A stretch of DNA of 43,855 nucleotides from Streptomyces griseus (GTDB lineage: Bacteria > Actinomycetota > Actinomycetes > Streptomycetales > Streptomycetaceae): positions 1-43,855 of the forward strand of contig MUNB01000135.1 of NCBI GenBank assembly GCA_002154345.1. The letters run 5' to 3'. The stretch's first letter is position 1, and the number at the start of each line of letters is the position of its first letter. A model generated the notes under the pieces. That model was not told where the DNA came from. It saw only the letters and a list, made by a program, of their open reading frames with translations, and made no database searches. This document shows positions 8,089 through 16,280 of this stretch, one piece after another. Position numbers and translations under genes: made by a program.

Positions 8089-8972
8089 GCCGCCACCTTC
8101 TCCTCGGCCCAGCGCCGCACATGCGGCAGGTCGTCGTCCAGCCAGAAAGCGCTCTGCTCGGGGTCCTTGGAGTCGGTGACGACCAGGATCTCCTCGAACT
8201 TCGCGCCCGTACCCCGGAATCCGAGGTGGGGTTCGACCGCCCACAGGCCCGGCTGCGGCGGGTGGTCGGAGAAGCGGTAGGGGCTCCACAGCGGCGACCA
8301 GCCGTCCCGGTGACCGTGCAGGGCGTCGCTCAGCAGCCCCTTGAGGGACTGGGTGCCGAAGCCGAACACCTGTGGCGACCAACGGCGTTCGGCGACGCGG
8401 TCGACCTTGTGGGCGATCACGCCGAAGGGGTAGGCCCGGTGTCTGTTCGCGTAACCCTGTGCGGTCATGAGGCGTTCGACGTCCTCGTAGATCTCGCGCA
8501 AGGAGCGGCGCTCGCGCACCTCCCGCAGGATCAGCGCGCGGTGGGCCTCCAGGTCGGCCAGCAGCTTGTCGTGCAGCGGATTGAGTCCGAGGCACCCCGA
8601 ATACCCGACATCAGCGGTGAATCCCTTGTACACCGGAGCCATGTCGAGGATGAACGGCATCCCCGGCTCCAGCTTCCGGTCGGTCGGGAAGAACTGCAGC
8701 GGCACCTTGAACCCGGCGAACGCCGTACGGTCGCCGAACCAGGCGAACGGCAGGTGGAACCAGTCGCGCACACCGCGCTCGCGCAGCCACACGCGCTGCA
8801 TCCGGGCCGCCTCGCGCTCGGTCACCCCCGACCGCAGCTGACCGGCGACGGCCTCCGCGCAGGCGTAGGCCAGGCGTTGGACTTCTCTGAACCCCCGCAG
8901 ATCCTGGGCGACATCACCCTGCACCGCAGAGGTCGTCCCGGTCAGGCCCGCCATGCCCGTCGTTCCCGTCAT
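8085..8972 (-). CDS. M24-family (pita-bread fold) metallopeptidase-like protein
   Basis: 295 aa. The fold is recognised from FILDMAPVYKGFTADVGYSG (metal-binding Asp pair), YPFGVIAHKVDR (His), GLWAVEPHLGF (Glu) and KFEEILVVTDS (Glu), the five-ligand pattern of methionine aminopeptidase/creatinase proteins. Members of this branch are often named M24 peptidases but may act on non-peptide C-N bonds, so substrate is open. ATG 8972 was chosen; an in-frame ATG at 8954 is possible. It is the first gene of the operon with the hydrolase-SDR fusion and MerR gene and is read divergently from the ABC operon at 9214. Confidence 0.8.
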   Translation of the reverse strand: MTGTTGMAGLTGTTSAVQGDVAQDLRGFREVQRLAYACAEAVAGQLRSGVTEREAARMQRVWLRERGVRDWFHLPFAWFGDRTAFAGFKVPLQFFPTDRKLEPGMPFILDMAPVYKGFTADVGYSGCLGLNPLHDKLLADLEAHRALILREVRERRSLREIYEDVERLMTAQGYANRHRAYPFGVIAHKVDRVAERRWSPQVFGFGTQSLKGLLSDALHGHRDGWSPLWSPYRFSDHPPQPGLWAVEPHLGFRGTGAKFEEILVVTDSKDPEQSAFWLDDDLPHVRRWAEEKVAA

Positions 8973-9014
8973 GCCACCGTCCGTTCCCTGCCGTGTGCGG
9001 TACGTGCCCGTAAC

Positions 9015-9035
9015 GTGACACTGATGAATGTGACA
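9015..9035. promoter_or_regulatory. Direct repeat GTGACA upstream of the M24-SDR-MerR operon
   Basis: GTGACA occurs at 9015-9020 and 9030-9035, 15 bp apart, 43-63 bp upstream of the 8972 start. On the minus strand TTGTCA could serve as a -35. It may be an operator for the operon's MerR protein; this is a guess from position. Confidence 0.25.
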
Positions 9036-9070
9036 ATGTCCGGCGGCTGCGTCAAGGGGTGTGCACGGCC

Positions 9071-9093
9071 TGTGGACAACGGCCTGTGGACGA
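9071..9093. promoter_or_regulatory. Two adjacent DnaA boxes in divergent intergenic region
   Basis: TGTGGACAA (9071-9079, perfect reverse box) and TGTGGACGA (9085-9093, one mismatch) lie 14 bp apart in the gap between the M24 and ABC operons. Confidence 0.5.
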
Positions 9094-9200
9094 CGTCGGC
9101 TCCGCGGTGAGTCCACGGCGCCTCCCCCTACGGGCGTGTACGCCTGGAGTCTGACGCGGATCCAGCCGTCAGGGCTGACGACCTCTGTGGTCCGCGCCAC

Positions 9201-9206
9201 TAACGT
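9201..9206 (+). promoter_or_regulatory. Putative -10 (TAACGT) before the ABC operon
   Basis: TAACGT ends 8 nt before GTG 9214, which lacks a Shine-Dalgarno sequence, suggesting a leaderless transcript as seen for other genes in this window. Confidence 0.35.
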
Positions 9207-9213
9207 CTTTTCC

Positions 9214-10287
9214 GTGACAGCCGTAATCGCTACCGAAGCCCTGAGCATGCGGTTCCCCCGGGTGACCGCGCTTGACCGGCTCACGTTGGACATCGGACCG
9301 GGTGTGACCGGTCTGGTGGGTTCCAACGGAGCCGGCAAGTCCACACTGATCAAGATCCTGCTGGGTCTCTCCCCCGCCACCGAAGGCCGGGCCGCAGTGC
9401 TCGGGCTCGACGTCGCGACCAGCGGCGCCGCCATCCGGGAACGGGTGGGGTACATGCCCGAGCACGACTGCCTGCCGCCCGACGTCTCGGCCACCGAGTT
9501 CGTCGTACACATGGCCCGCATGTCGGGGCTGCCTCCCACGGCGGCCCGCGAGCGCACGGCCGACACCCTGCGCCACGTCGGCCTCTACGAGGAGCGCTAC
9601 CGCCCGATCGGCGGCTACTCGACCGGCATGAAGCAGCGGGTGAAGCTGGCCCAGGCCCTCGTCCACGACCCCCAGCTGGTCCTGCTCGACGAGCCGACCA
9701 ACGGTCTGGACCCGGTCGGCCGCGACGAGATGCTCGGCCTGATCCGCCGGATCCACACCGACTTCGGCATCTCCGTGCTGGTGACCTCGCACCTGCTGGG
9801 CGAGCTGGAACGCACCTGCGACCACGTCGTCGTCATCGACGGCGGAACGCTCCTGCGTTCCAGCTCCACCAGCGACTTCACCCAGACCACCGCGACCCTC
9901 GCGGTCGAGGTGACCGACAGCGACACCCACCCCGACGGCACCGGCGCACTGCGCAAGGTCCTCACTGACGCCGGGGTCACGCTCATCGGCCTCGACGGGA
10001 TCGACACCCAGGGGCTGCCGGGCGCGGGCCACATCCTGCTGATCGAGGCGGTGGGCGAGGAGACGTACGACCTGGTGCGCGACAGCGTCGCCGGGCTCGG
10101 GCTCGGCCTGGTCCGCATGGAACAGCGCCGCCACCACATCGCCGAGGTCTTCCGTACCGAACAGGGTGCGGCGCACGCCGCCGTCCCGGCCGCCGCCACC
10201 GGCTCCGTACCGGCCGCGCACCAGGCCGTGCCGCAGCCCGCGCAGCAGGTCGTCCAGCAGAAGGGAAGCGGTCGCGATGAGCGCTGA
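9214..10287 (+). CDS. ABC-2 type transporter ATP-binding protein (first)
   Basis: 357 aa. Walker A GSNGAGKST (36-44), signature YSTGMKQRVKLAQAL, Walker B LVLLDEPTNGLDP, H-loop VTSHLLGE. This is the DrrA/CcmA-like class that energises small-molecule or lipid export by an ABC-2 permease. The C-terminal 110 residues are an accessory domain ending in an Ala/Gln/Pro-rich tail (QPAQQVVQQ). GTG 9214 marks the family N-terminus; the frame is open upstream to 9061 across DnaA boxes but without similarity. First of four genes (ATPase, permease, ATPase, permease) with overlapping or close ends. Cargo unknown. Confidence 0.88.
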   Translation: MTAVIATEALSMRFPRVTALDRLTLDIGPGVTGLVGSNGAGKSTLIKILLGLSPATEGRAAVLGLDVATSGAAIRERVGYMPEHDCLPPDVSATEFVVHMARMSGLPPTAARERTADTLRHVGLYEERYRPIGGYSTGMKQRVKLAQALVHDPQLVLLDEPTNGLDPVGRDEMLGLIRRIHTDFGISVLVTSHLLGELERTCDHVVVIDGGTLLRSSSTSDFTQTTATLAVEVTDSDTHPDGTGALRKVLTDAGVTLIGLDGIDTQGLPGAGHILLIEAVGEETYDLVRDSVAGLGLGLVRMEQRRHHIAEVFRTEQGAAHAAVPAAATGSVPAAHQAVPQPAQQVVQQKGSGRDER

Positions 10288-11185
10288 GACCAAGGCCGCG
10301 GCCGGGCGTGACGCCTCCCGGATCCACAACATCGGCTACCGCTCCTACGACGGACCGCGGCTCGGCCGGGCCTACGCCCGCCGCTCCCTGTTCTCGCAGA
10401 CCCTGCGGGGCTCCTTCGGACTGGGCCGTTCCGCCAAGTCCAAGGTGCTGCCCATGCTGCTGTTCGGCGTGATGGCGCTGGTCGCGGCGATCCTGGTGGC
10501 GGTCTCCATGGCCGCGCCGGACGCCACCAAGCTGGTGGTCAAGTACACCTCGTACGCGATCTACCTCCAGGCCGTCATCGGCCTGTTCATCGCCGCCCAG
10601 GCACCGCAGGCGGTCTCCAGGGACCTCCGCTTCAAGACCGTGCCGCTGTACTTCTCGCGGCCCATCGAACGCGCCGACTACGTGCTCGCGAAGTTGGCCG
10701 CCACCGCGACGGCGCTCTTCATCCTCACCGGCGCACCGCTGCTCATCCTCTATGTGGGCTCGCTGCTCGCGAAGTTCGACTTCGCCGACCAGACCATGTG
10801 GTTCGGCCAGGGGCTGGTGTCGGTGGCGCTGCTGTCCGTGCTGTTCGCCGGGCTCGGCCTCGTGATGGCCGCCCTGACCCCGCGGCGCGGCTTCGGCGTC
10901 GCCGCGGTGATCGCCCTCCTGACCATCACCTACGGCGCCGTCTCCACGATTCAGGCCATCGCCTGGGAGACCGGGTCGGAAGGGGCCGTGCAGTGGCTCG
11001 GCCTGTTCTCGCCGATCACGCTGATCGACGGCATCCAGACCGCGTTCCTCGGCGCGACCTCCGCCTTCCCCGGAGGGGAAGGCCCGGGGGCCGGCACCGG
11101 TGTGGTCTACCTGTTCGTTGTTCTCGCGCTCGTCGCCGGCTCGTACGCCGTCCTGATGCGCCGTTACCGGAGGGCCGGGCTGTGA
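10277..11185 (+). CDS. ABC-2 transporter permease (first)
   Basis: 302 aa integral membrane protein with about six hydrophobic helices, the first around residues 58-80 (LPMLLFGVMALVAAILVAVSM) and the last just before the basic C-terminus LMRRYRRAGL. The N-terminal 50 residues are cytoplasmic and contain HNIGYRSYDGPRLGRAYARR, a segment common in this permease group. ATG 10277 overlaps the upstream ATPase by 11 bp and its own stop overlaps the next ATPase start (GTGA at 11182), so the two half-transporters are translationally linked. Likely pairs with the 9214 ATPase. Confidence 0.85.
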   Translation: MSAETKAAAGRDASRIHNIGYRSYDGPRLGRAYARRSLFSQTLRGSFGLGRSAKSKVLPMLLFGVMALVAAILVAVSMAAPDATKLVVKYTSYAIYLQAVIGLFIAAQAPQAVSRDLRFKTVPLYFSRPIERADYVLAKLAATATALFILTGAPLLILYVGSLLAKFDFADQTMWFGQGLVSVALLSVLFAGLGLVMAALTPRRGFGVAAVIALLTITYGAVSTIQAIAWETGSEGAVQWLGLFSPITLIDGIQTAFLGATSAFPGGEGPGAGTGVVYLFVVLALVAGSYAVLMRRYRRAGL

Positions 11186-12093
11186 CCACCATCGAGATCG
11201 ACCACACCTCCCGCTGGTTCGGCAACGTGGTCGCCGTCAACGACGTCTCCATGACCGTGGGGCCCGGCGTCACCGGACTCCTCGGCCCGAACGGCGCCGG
11301 GAAGTCCACTCTCATCAACATGATGGGCGGATTCCTCGCCCCGTCGACGGGGAAGGTCACGCTCGACGGACGGCCGATCTGGCGCAACGAGGCCGTCTAC
11401 AAGGAGATCGGCATCGTCCCGGAGCGGGAGGGGATGTACGACTTCCTCACCGGCAAGGAATTCGTCGTCGCCAACGCCGAACTCCAGGGTCTGGGCGGGG
11501 CCGAGGCGCAGAAGGCGCTCGCCACGGTACAGATGGAGTACGCGCAGGACCGCAAGATCTCCACGTACAGCAAGGGCATGCGCCAGCGCGTGAAGATGGC
11601 GTCCGCGCTGGTCCACGAGCCCTCGGTGCTGCTGCTGGACGAGCCGTTCAACGGCATGGACCCGCGCCAGCGGATGCAGCTGATGGAGCTGCTGCGGCGG
11701 ATGGGGGCCGAGGGGCGCACCGTCCTGTTCTCCTCCCACATCCTCGAAGAGGTCGAGCAGCTGGCCTCGCACATCGAGGTGATCGTGGCGGGCCGGCACG
11801 CCGCGTCCGGCGACTTCCGGAAGATCCGCCGGCTGATGAAGGACCGGCCGCACCGCTATCTGGTGCGCTCCAGCGACGACCGGGCCCTGGCGGCCGCGCT
11901 CATCGCCGACCCGTCCACGGCCGGCATCGAGGTCGACCTGACCGAGAAGGCGCTGCGCATCCAGGCCGTCGACTTCGGGCGGTTCACCGAACTGCTCCCG
12001 AAGGTGGCCCGTGAGCAGGGCATCCGGCTGCTCACCGTCTCACCGTCCGACGAGTCCCTCGAATCGGTCTTTTCCTACCTCGTAGCGGCCTGA
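11182..12093 (+). CDS. ABC-2 type transporter ATP-binding protein (second)
   Basis: 303 aa. Walker A GPNGAGKST (35-43), signature YSKGMRQRVKMASAL, Walker B VLLLDEPFNGMDP, H-loop FSSHILEE. It differs clearly from the first ATPase, so the operon was not built by recent tandem duplication. The C-terminal third (from about 220) is a small domain ending LESVFSYLVAA. GTG 11182 overlaps the permease stop. Probably works with the permease at 12124. The two ATPases and two permeases could form one heteromeric exporter or two related ones; substrate unknown. Confidence 0.88.
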   Translation: MTTIEIDHTSRWFGNVVAVNDVSMTVGPGVTGLLGPNGAGKSTLINMMGGFLAPSTGKVTLDGRPIWRNEAVYKEIGIVPEREGMYDFLTGKEFVVANAELQGLGGAEAQKALATVQMEYAQDRKISTYSKGMRQRVKMASALVHEPSVLLLDEPFNGMDPRQRMQLMELLRRMGAEGRTVLFSSHILEEVEQLASHIEVIVAGRHAASGDFRKIRRLMKDRPHRYLVRSSDDRALAAALIADPSTAGIEVDLTEKALRIQAVDFGRFTELLPKVAREQGIRLLTVSPSDESLESVFSYLVAA

Positions 12094-12123
12094 GTAGTGG
12101 CCTGAAAGGAGCTGTGCACCGTC

Positions 12124-12843
12124 ATGTACGACCCCACAGTCGCCCGGCTCACCTACCGGGCCCTGCTCGGCCGGCGCCGGGCCGCCATCCTGTTCGTCCT
12201 GCCCGCGCTGCTGCTGGTCATCGCCGCGGCCGTGCGCATGTTCGCCGGGGCCGATGACCAGGTCGCGGCCAATGTCCTCGGAGGGTTCGCCATCGCCACG
12301 ATGGTCCCGCTGATCGGCGTGATCGCCGGGACCGGCGCGATCGGCCCCGAGATCGACGACGGCTCGATCGTCTACCTGCTGGCCAAGCCGGTGAAGCGGC
12401 CCACGATCATCTTCACCAAGCTGATCGTGGCCATCGCGGTGACCATGGTGTTCTCCGCCCTGCCGACGCTGCTCGCGGGTCTGATCCTCAACGGCAACGG
12501 CCAGCAGATCGCCGTCGCCTACACGATCGCGGCGCTGGTCGCCTCGATCGCGTACAGCGCCCTGTTCCTGCTGCTCGGCACGGTCAGCCGGCACGCGGTC
12601 GTCCTCGGTCTGGTCTACGCCCTGGTCTGGGAGGCCCTCTTCGGCAGCCTGGTGGCCGGTGCGCGGACGCTCAGCGTCCAGCAGTGGTCGCTCGCGGTCG
12701 CCCAGAAGGTCGCGGGCGAGGGCGCGGTGACCTCGGAGGTCGGCCTGCCGCTCGCCACGGTCCTGCTGGTCGCGGTCACGGTCGCCGCCACCTGGTACGC
12801 GGGCCAGAAGCTGCGGGTGCTGAAGCTGGCGGGCGAGGAGTGA
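12124..12843 (+). CDS. ABC-2 transporter permease (second)
   Basis: 239 aa, about six membrane helices, beginning RRAAILFVLPALLLVIAAAV and ending with a helix before GQKLRVLKLAGEE. Contains GPEIDDGSIVYLLAKPVKRPTI, the cytoplasmic loop typical of ABC-2 permeases of the CcmB/NosY type. AAAGGAG lies about 10-13 nt upstream of ATG 12124. The gene is 30 bp downstream of its partner ATPase and is the last of the operon; a hairpin terminator follows at 12902. Confidence 0.85.
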   Translation: MYDPTVARLTYRALLGRRRAAILFVLPALLLVIAAAVRMFAGADDQVAANVLGGFAIATMVPLIGVIAGTGAIGPEIDDGSIVYLLAKPVKRPTIIFTKLIVAIAVTMVFSALPTLLAGLILNGNGQQIAVAYTIAALVASIAYSALFLLLGTVSRHAVVLGLVYALVWEALFGSLVAGARTLSVQQWSLAVAQKVAGEGAVTSEVGLPLATVLLVAVTVAATWYAGQKLRVLKLAGEE

Positions 12844-12859
12844 GGCTTCCGGGCTGAGT

Positions 12860-12887
12860 GCCTGAGGCCTGAGGCCTGAGGCCTGAG
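12860..12887 (+). repeat. Four perfect tandem copies of GCCTGAG
   Basis: Heptamer GCCTGAG repeated at 12860, 12867, 12874 and 12881, preceded by a degenerate copy. It lies between the permease stop and its terminator. Seven-bp tandem repeats are prone to copy-number change. Confidence 0.85.
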
Positions 12888-12901
12888 TTGCCCGTACGCC
12901 C

Positions 12902-12941
12902 CGACGACCCCCGCCCTTCCTGAAGAGGGCGGGGGTCGTCG
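12902..12941 (+). terminator. Terminator of the ABC operon
   Basis: Perfect 16-bp G/C-rich stem (12902-12917 with 12926-12941), 8-nt loop, 58 bp after the last permease stop. The rest of the 12844-13176 gap holds the heptamer repeats and presumably the promoter of the next gene; no other structure is evident. Confidence 0.88.
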
Positions 12942-13176
12942 TATGAGCGGACAGGTGTGCGCGTAACCGTACGTTTATCGGGTCGTTGGGCAGGGTGCGT
13001 GGAGGCAACTGGAATCCGTGGCGTCGTAGCGATCGTGAAATCGGGGAGTGACGGCACCGGGTGAGGCTCAGCCCACCGGACCGGTCATCGAGTGAGTGGC
13101 AACCGTGAGCGTCCTCCACCCCTGAAGCCCGGGGTGTGGGCCGTCCTCGTCATTCCCTCGTACGAAAGGCACACCC

Positions 13177-13881
13177 ATGCCCACGGAGGTCGCCCTGCTC
13201 GACTGGCGCACGCTGCGCGGCGGGCGGATGGGGCGCGTCGACGTCCTCGACAAGGTGAAGAGCCTTGTCATGCTCCCGGACGGAATTCACGTTCGCACAG
13301 AGGACGTGGCTCGCTACTTCGAAGTATCCACAGAGGTCGTGAAGAAGGTGACGCAGCGGCACCGGGCGGAGGTCGAGGAGAACGGACTCACCTTGCTGCG
13401 CGGCGCTGAGCTGCGAGTCTTCCATAGGGACATGTTGTCCCTATGGGAGGGAGAGGGAGGGGAAAGTTATCCACAGGCGGCCACGCGGCTGACCCTCTAC
13501 ACCCGCCGAACCGTCCTCAACATCGCGATGCTTCTTCGCGACAGCGACATCGCCCGCTGCGTGCGCACCTACCTCCTCGACGCCGAGGAGGAGCTGCGCA
13601 CGCAGTACGCCTCCCTCGACCAGCGCGTCACGCGCATCGAGAGCTGCCTCACCGGCGTCGGCAGTGCGCTTCAGGAGCTCGGACCGGTGCTGATGCGGAT
13701 GTCGGAGCGGCTCGACAGCCTCGACCGGAAGGTGGAGATGACGCACCAGGTGGTCGGGGCGATGAGCCTGCGGCTGACGGACGTGCAGCAGGACGCCGTG
13801 CGGATGGACGGGCGGATGGACGCCTTCGCCGGGCAGCTGAAGGATCTGCGCCGCCGTAACGGGCCGCGCGGGCAGCGCTGA
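13177..13881 (+). CDS. Unrecognised protein with antirepressor-like middle and coiled-coil tail
   Basis: 234 aa. I do not recognise a named family. N-terminal about 60 residues could be a small DNA-binding module (EDVARYFEVSTEVVKKVTQRHRAE resembles a helix-turn-helix). The middle, LTLYTRRTVLNIAMLLRDSDIARCVRTYLLD, resembles phage Rha/BRO antirepressor-type segments. Residues about 145-225 have heptad-like spacing (LDQRVTRIESCL...LDSLDRKVEMTHQVV) and should form a coiled coil. AAAGG lies 12 nt upstream of ATG 13177. Unusually the coding region itself contains a perfect DnaA box (13467-13475) and a near-perfect one (13324-13332). A terminator follows directly. Real gene by codon bias; function unknown. 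Confidence 0.72.
   Translation: MPTEVALLDWRTLRGGRMGRVDVLDKVKSLVMLPDGIHVRTEDVARYFEVSTEVVKKVTQRHRAEVEENGLTLLRGAELRVFHRDMLSLWEGEGGESYPQAATRLTLYTRRTVLNIAMLLRDSDIARCVRTYLLDAEEELRTQYASLDQRVTRIESCLTGVGSALQELGPVLMRMSERLDSLDRKVEMTHQVVGAMSLRLTDVQQDAVRMDGRMDAFAGQLKDLRRRNGPRGQR
13467..13475 (+). promoter_or_regulatory. DnaA box inside a coding region
   Basis: Perfect TTATCCACA at 13467-13475 within the 13177-13881 gene; a one-mismatch copy, GTATCCACA, is at 13324-13332. Confidence 0.45.
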
Positions 13882-13886
13882 GCGAA

Positions 13887-13920
13887 GCGGCCCGGCACCG
13901 TGGGTACGGTGCCGGGCCGC
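13887..13920. terminator. Bidirectional hairpin terminator
   Basis: Perfect 15-bp stem (13887-13901 with 13906-13920) and a 4-nt loop GGGT, 5 bp after the stop at 13881 and 34 bp from the stop of the convergent HAD gene, so it can serve both. Confidence 0.88.
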
Positions 13921-13953
13921 TGTCGCGCTGTCGGGGCGCAGGTGCTGGATGTC

Positions 13954-14769
13954 CTACCGTACGGCCGCCGTGCGGAGCAGTTCCTCCAGCACCACCGCGA
14001 TGCCGTCGTCCTCGTTGGACGCGGTGATCTCGTGGGCGACGGCCTTCAGGTCCTCGTGGGCGTTGGCCATGGCGACGCCGTGGTGGGCCCAGCCGAACAT
14101 GGGGATGTCGTTCGGCATGTCGCCGAAGGCGATCGTGTCGGCGGCCTTCACACCGAGCCGACGGGCGGCCAGCGAAAGGCCGGTCGCCTTGCTCAGGCCC
14201 AGCGGCAGGATCTCGACCACGCCGGCCCCGGCCATGACCACGTCGACCAGGCTGCCGACGGCCGACCGCGCCGCGAACGCCAGCGCGTCGTCGTCCAGTT
14301 CCGGATGCTGTATGTAGACCTTGTTGAGCGGGGCGGTCCACATCTCGGAGGCGTCGTCCACGAAGAGGTACGGAAGCGGCCCCTCCTGCACCCGGTAGCC
14401 GGGGCCCACCAGCACCTCGCCCTCCAGCCCGTCGCGGCTGGCCGCCAGGTGCAGCGGGCCCACCTCCGCCTCGATCTTGGAGAGCGCGAGACCGGCGAGC
14501 TGCCGGTCCAGGGTCAGCGAGGTCAGCAGCTTGCGCTCGCCCGCGTGGTAGACCTGCGCGCCCTGACCGCAGACCGCGAGCCCCTCGTAACCGAGGTCGT
14601 CCAGGATGTGCCGGGTCCAGGGGACCGCGCGTCCGGTGACGATGATGTGCGCGGCGCCGGCCGCCGTGGCGGCGGCCAGTGCCGCGCGGGTGCGCTCGGA
14701 GACCGTGTCGTCCTCGCGCAGCAGCGTGCCGTCGAGGTCGGTCGCGACGAGCTTGTAGGGGAAGGTCAC
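13954..14769 (-). CDS. HAD-superfamily Cof-type phosphatase (second)
   Basis: 271 aa. Motif [11 protein letters not shown], motif II IVTGRA, Lys in LSKATG, motif [14 protein letters not shown]. It is clearly a homologue of the 2677-3534 protein (same motifs and spacing) but the cap regions differ, so substrates probably differ. GTG 14769 overlaps the serS stop (GTGA), so it is the second gene of a serS operon; this serS-HAD linkage is common in Streptomyces. A role in clearing a phosphorylated metabolite linked to translation is possible but not shown by the sequence. Confidence 0.87.
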   Translation of the reverse strand: MTFPYKLVATDLDGTLLREDDTVSERTRAALAAATAAGAAHIIVTGRAVPWTRHILDDLGYEGLAVCGQGAQVYHAGERKLLTSLTLDRQLAGLALSKIEAEVGPLHLAASRDGLEGEVLVGPGYRVQEGPLPYLFVDDASEMWTAPLNKVYIQHPELDDDALAFAARSAVGSLVDVVMAGAGVVEILPLGLSKATGLSLAARRLGVKAADTIAFGDMPNDIPMFGWAHHGVAMANAHEDLKAVAHEITASNEDDGIAVVLEELLRTAAVR

Positions 14770-16043
14770 TTGGCGACCGGTTCCAGGACCTCGCGTCCGC
14801 CCAGGTACGGACGGAGCATCTCGGGCACCCGGACCGACCCGTCGGGGAGCTGGTGGTTCTCCAGGATCGCCACGATCGTGCGCGGTACGGCGCAGAGCGT
14901 GCCGTTCAGCGTGGCCAGCGGCTGGACCTTCTTGCCCTCGCGCATCCGGACGGACAGGCGGCGGGCCTGGAAGCCGTCGCAGTTGGACGCGGAGGTCAGC
15001 TCGCGGTACTTGCCCTGCGTCGGGATCCACGCCTCGCAGTCGAACTTCCGCGAGGCGGACGCGCCGAGGTCACCGGTGGCGACGTCGATCACCTGGAAGG
15101 GCAGTTCGAGGGCGGTGAGCCACTGCTTCTCCCACTCCAGGAGCCTGCGGTGCTCGGCCTCGGCGTCCGCCGGGTCGACGTACGAGAACATCTCGACCTT
15201 GTCGAACTGGTGGACGCGGAAGATGCCGCGGGTGTCCTTGCCGTACGTGCCGGCCTCGCGGCGGAAGCACGGGGAGAACCCGGCGTACCGCAGGGGCAGC
15301 TTGTCGGCGTCGATGATCTCGTCCATGTGGTACGCGGCGAGGGGTACCTCGGAGGTGCCGACCAGGTAGTAGTCGTCCTTCTCCAGGTGGTACACGTTCT
15401 CCGACGCCTGGCCGAGGAAGCCGGTGCCCTCCATGGCGCGCGGGCGGACCAGCGCGGGGGTCAGCATCGGGACGAAGCCGGCCTCGGTGGCCTGGGCGAT
15501 CGCCGCGTTGACGAGGGCGAGCTCCAGGAGCGCGCCGACGCCCGTGAGGTAGTAGAACCGCGACCCGGAGACCTTGGCCCCGCGCTCCATGTCGATGGCG
15601 CCGAGCGCCTCGCCGAGCTCCAGGTGGTCCTTGGGCTCGAAGCCCTCGGCGCCGAAGTCGCGGATGGTGCCGTGCGTCTCCAGGACGACGAAGTCCTCCT
15701 CGCCCCCGACCGGCACGTCCTCGTGGACGATGTTGCCGAGCTGGAGCAGCAGCCGCTTGGCGTCCGCGTCGGCCTCGTCCTGGGCGGCGTCGGCCTCCTT
15801 GACGTCGGCCTTGAGCTGCTCGGCCTTCTTGAGGAGCTCGGTGCGCTCCTCGGGAGTGGCCTTGGGGATCAGCTTGCCGAGCGACCTCTGTTTGGCGCGG
15901 AGTTCGTCGAAGCGGACGCCGGACGACCTGCGCAGCTCGTCGGCGGAGAGCAGGGCGTCGACGAGGTCGACGTCCTCTCCACGGGCGCGCTGGGAGGCGC
16001 GAACACGGTCGGGGTCCTCACGAAGCAGGCGAAGGTCAATCAC
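14766..16043 (-). CDS. serS: Seryl-tRNA synthetase
   Basis: 425 aa, normal length. Residues about 1-110 form the charged antiparallel coiled-coil arm that contacts the long variable arm of tRNA-Ser. Class II catalytic motifs follow: motif 2 [26 protein letters not shown] split around the class-II Arg, and motif 3 [16 protein letters not shown]. It charges tRNA-Ser (one gene at 35024) and tRNA-Sec if present. GTG start at 16043 gives [12 protein letters not shown], the universal N-terminus. A -10-like TAGCCT ends 7 nt upstream with no Shine-Dalgarno sequence, suggesting leaderless mRNA. Downstream HAD gene is coupled. Confidence 0.97.
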   Translation of the reverse strand: MIDLRLLREDPDRVRASQRARGEDVDLVDALLSADELRRSSGVRFDELRAKQRSLGKLIPKATPEERTELLKKAEQLKADVKEADAAQDEADADAKRLLLQLGNIVHEDVPVGGEEDFVVLETHGTIRDFGAEGFEPKDHLELGEALGAIDMERGAKVSGSRFYYLTGVGALLELALVNAAIAQATEAGFVPMLTPALVRPRAMEGTGFLGQASENVYHLEKDDYYLVGTSEVPLAAYHMDEIIDADKLPLRYAGFSPCFRREAGTYGKDTRGIFRVHQFDKVEMFSYVDPADAEAEHRRLLEWEKQWLTALELPFQVIDVATGDLGASASRKFDCEAWIPTQGKYRELTSASNCDGFQARRLSVRMREGKKVQPLATLNGTLCAVPRTIVAILENHQLPDGSVRVPEMLRPYLGGREVLEPVAK

Positions 16044-16049
16044 CCCCCC

Positions 16050-16055
16050 AGGCTA
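16050..16055 (-). promoter_or_regulatory. Putative -10 (TAGCCT) of leaderless serS promoter
   Basis: On the minus strand TAGCCT ends 7 nt before the serS GTG (16043); only a run of G lies between. Confidence 0.4.
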
Positions 16056-16143
16056 CCGGTGCGCGGTTCTCGCACTCGAACCGATATTGCCGAGCGTGTC
16101 ACTATGACCGAATTGCCGGAATTGATATTTCTGAGGGGGAATC

Positions 16144-16233
16144 ATGGACGGCGGCGGTGCCGGAGTGGGGGAAGGGGCGTCAATAACGGCGGTTAACTCC
16201 CCTGAACAGGGCAGAAGGTGTGGTCCGCCTTGA
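16144..16233 (+). CDS. Possible small ORF, 29 codons
   Basis: ATG 16144 follows a strong GAGGGGGA Shine-Dalgarno sequence (16133-16140) and reads MDGGGAGVGEGASITAVNSP... to a TGA at 16231. It is short, Gly-rich and has no recognisable motif. It could be a leader peptide or chance. It sits in the otherwise gene-free 16044-16678 stretch, just upstream of the DnaA-box cluster. Confidence 0.2.
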   Translation: MDGGGAGVGEGASITAVNSPEQGRRCGPP

Positions 16234-16280
16234 CGTACCGGCCTTGAGCGGGGCGGGAGTTGGGGGTGCGTCGGGCCCTG

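Noticed and set aside
9061-9213. N-terminal extension of the first ABC ATPase
   Set aside because: Would translate the DnaA boxes and lacks family similarity; GTG 9214 gives the usual N-terminus.
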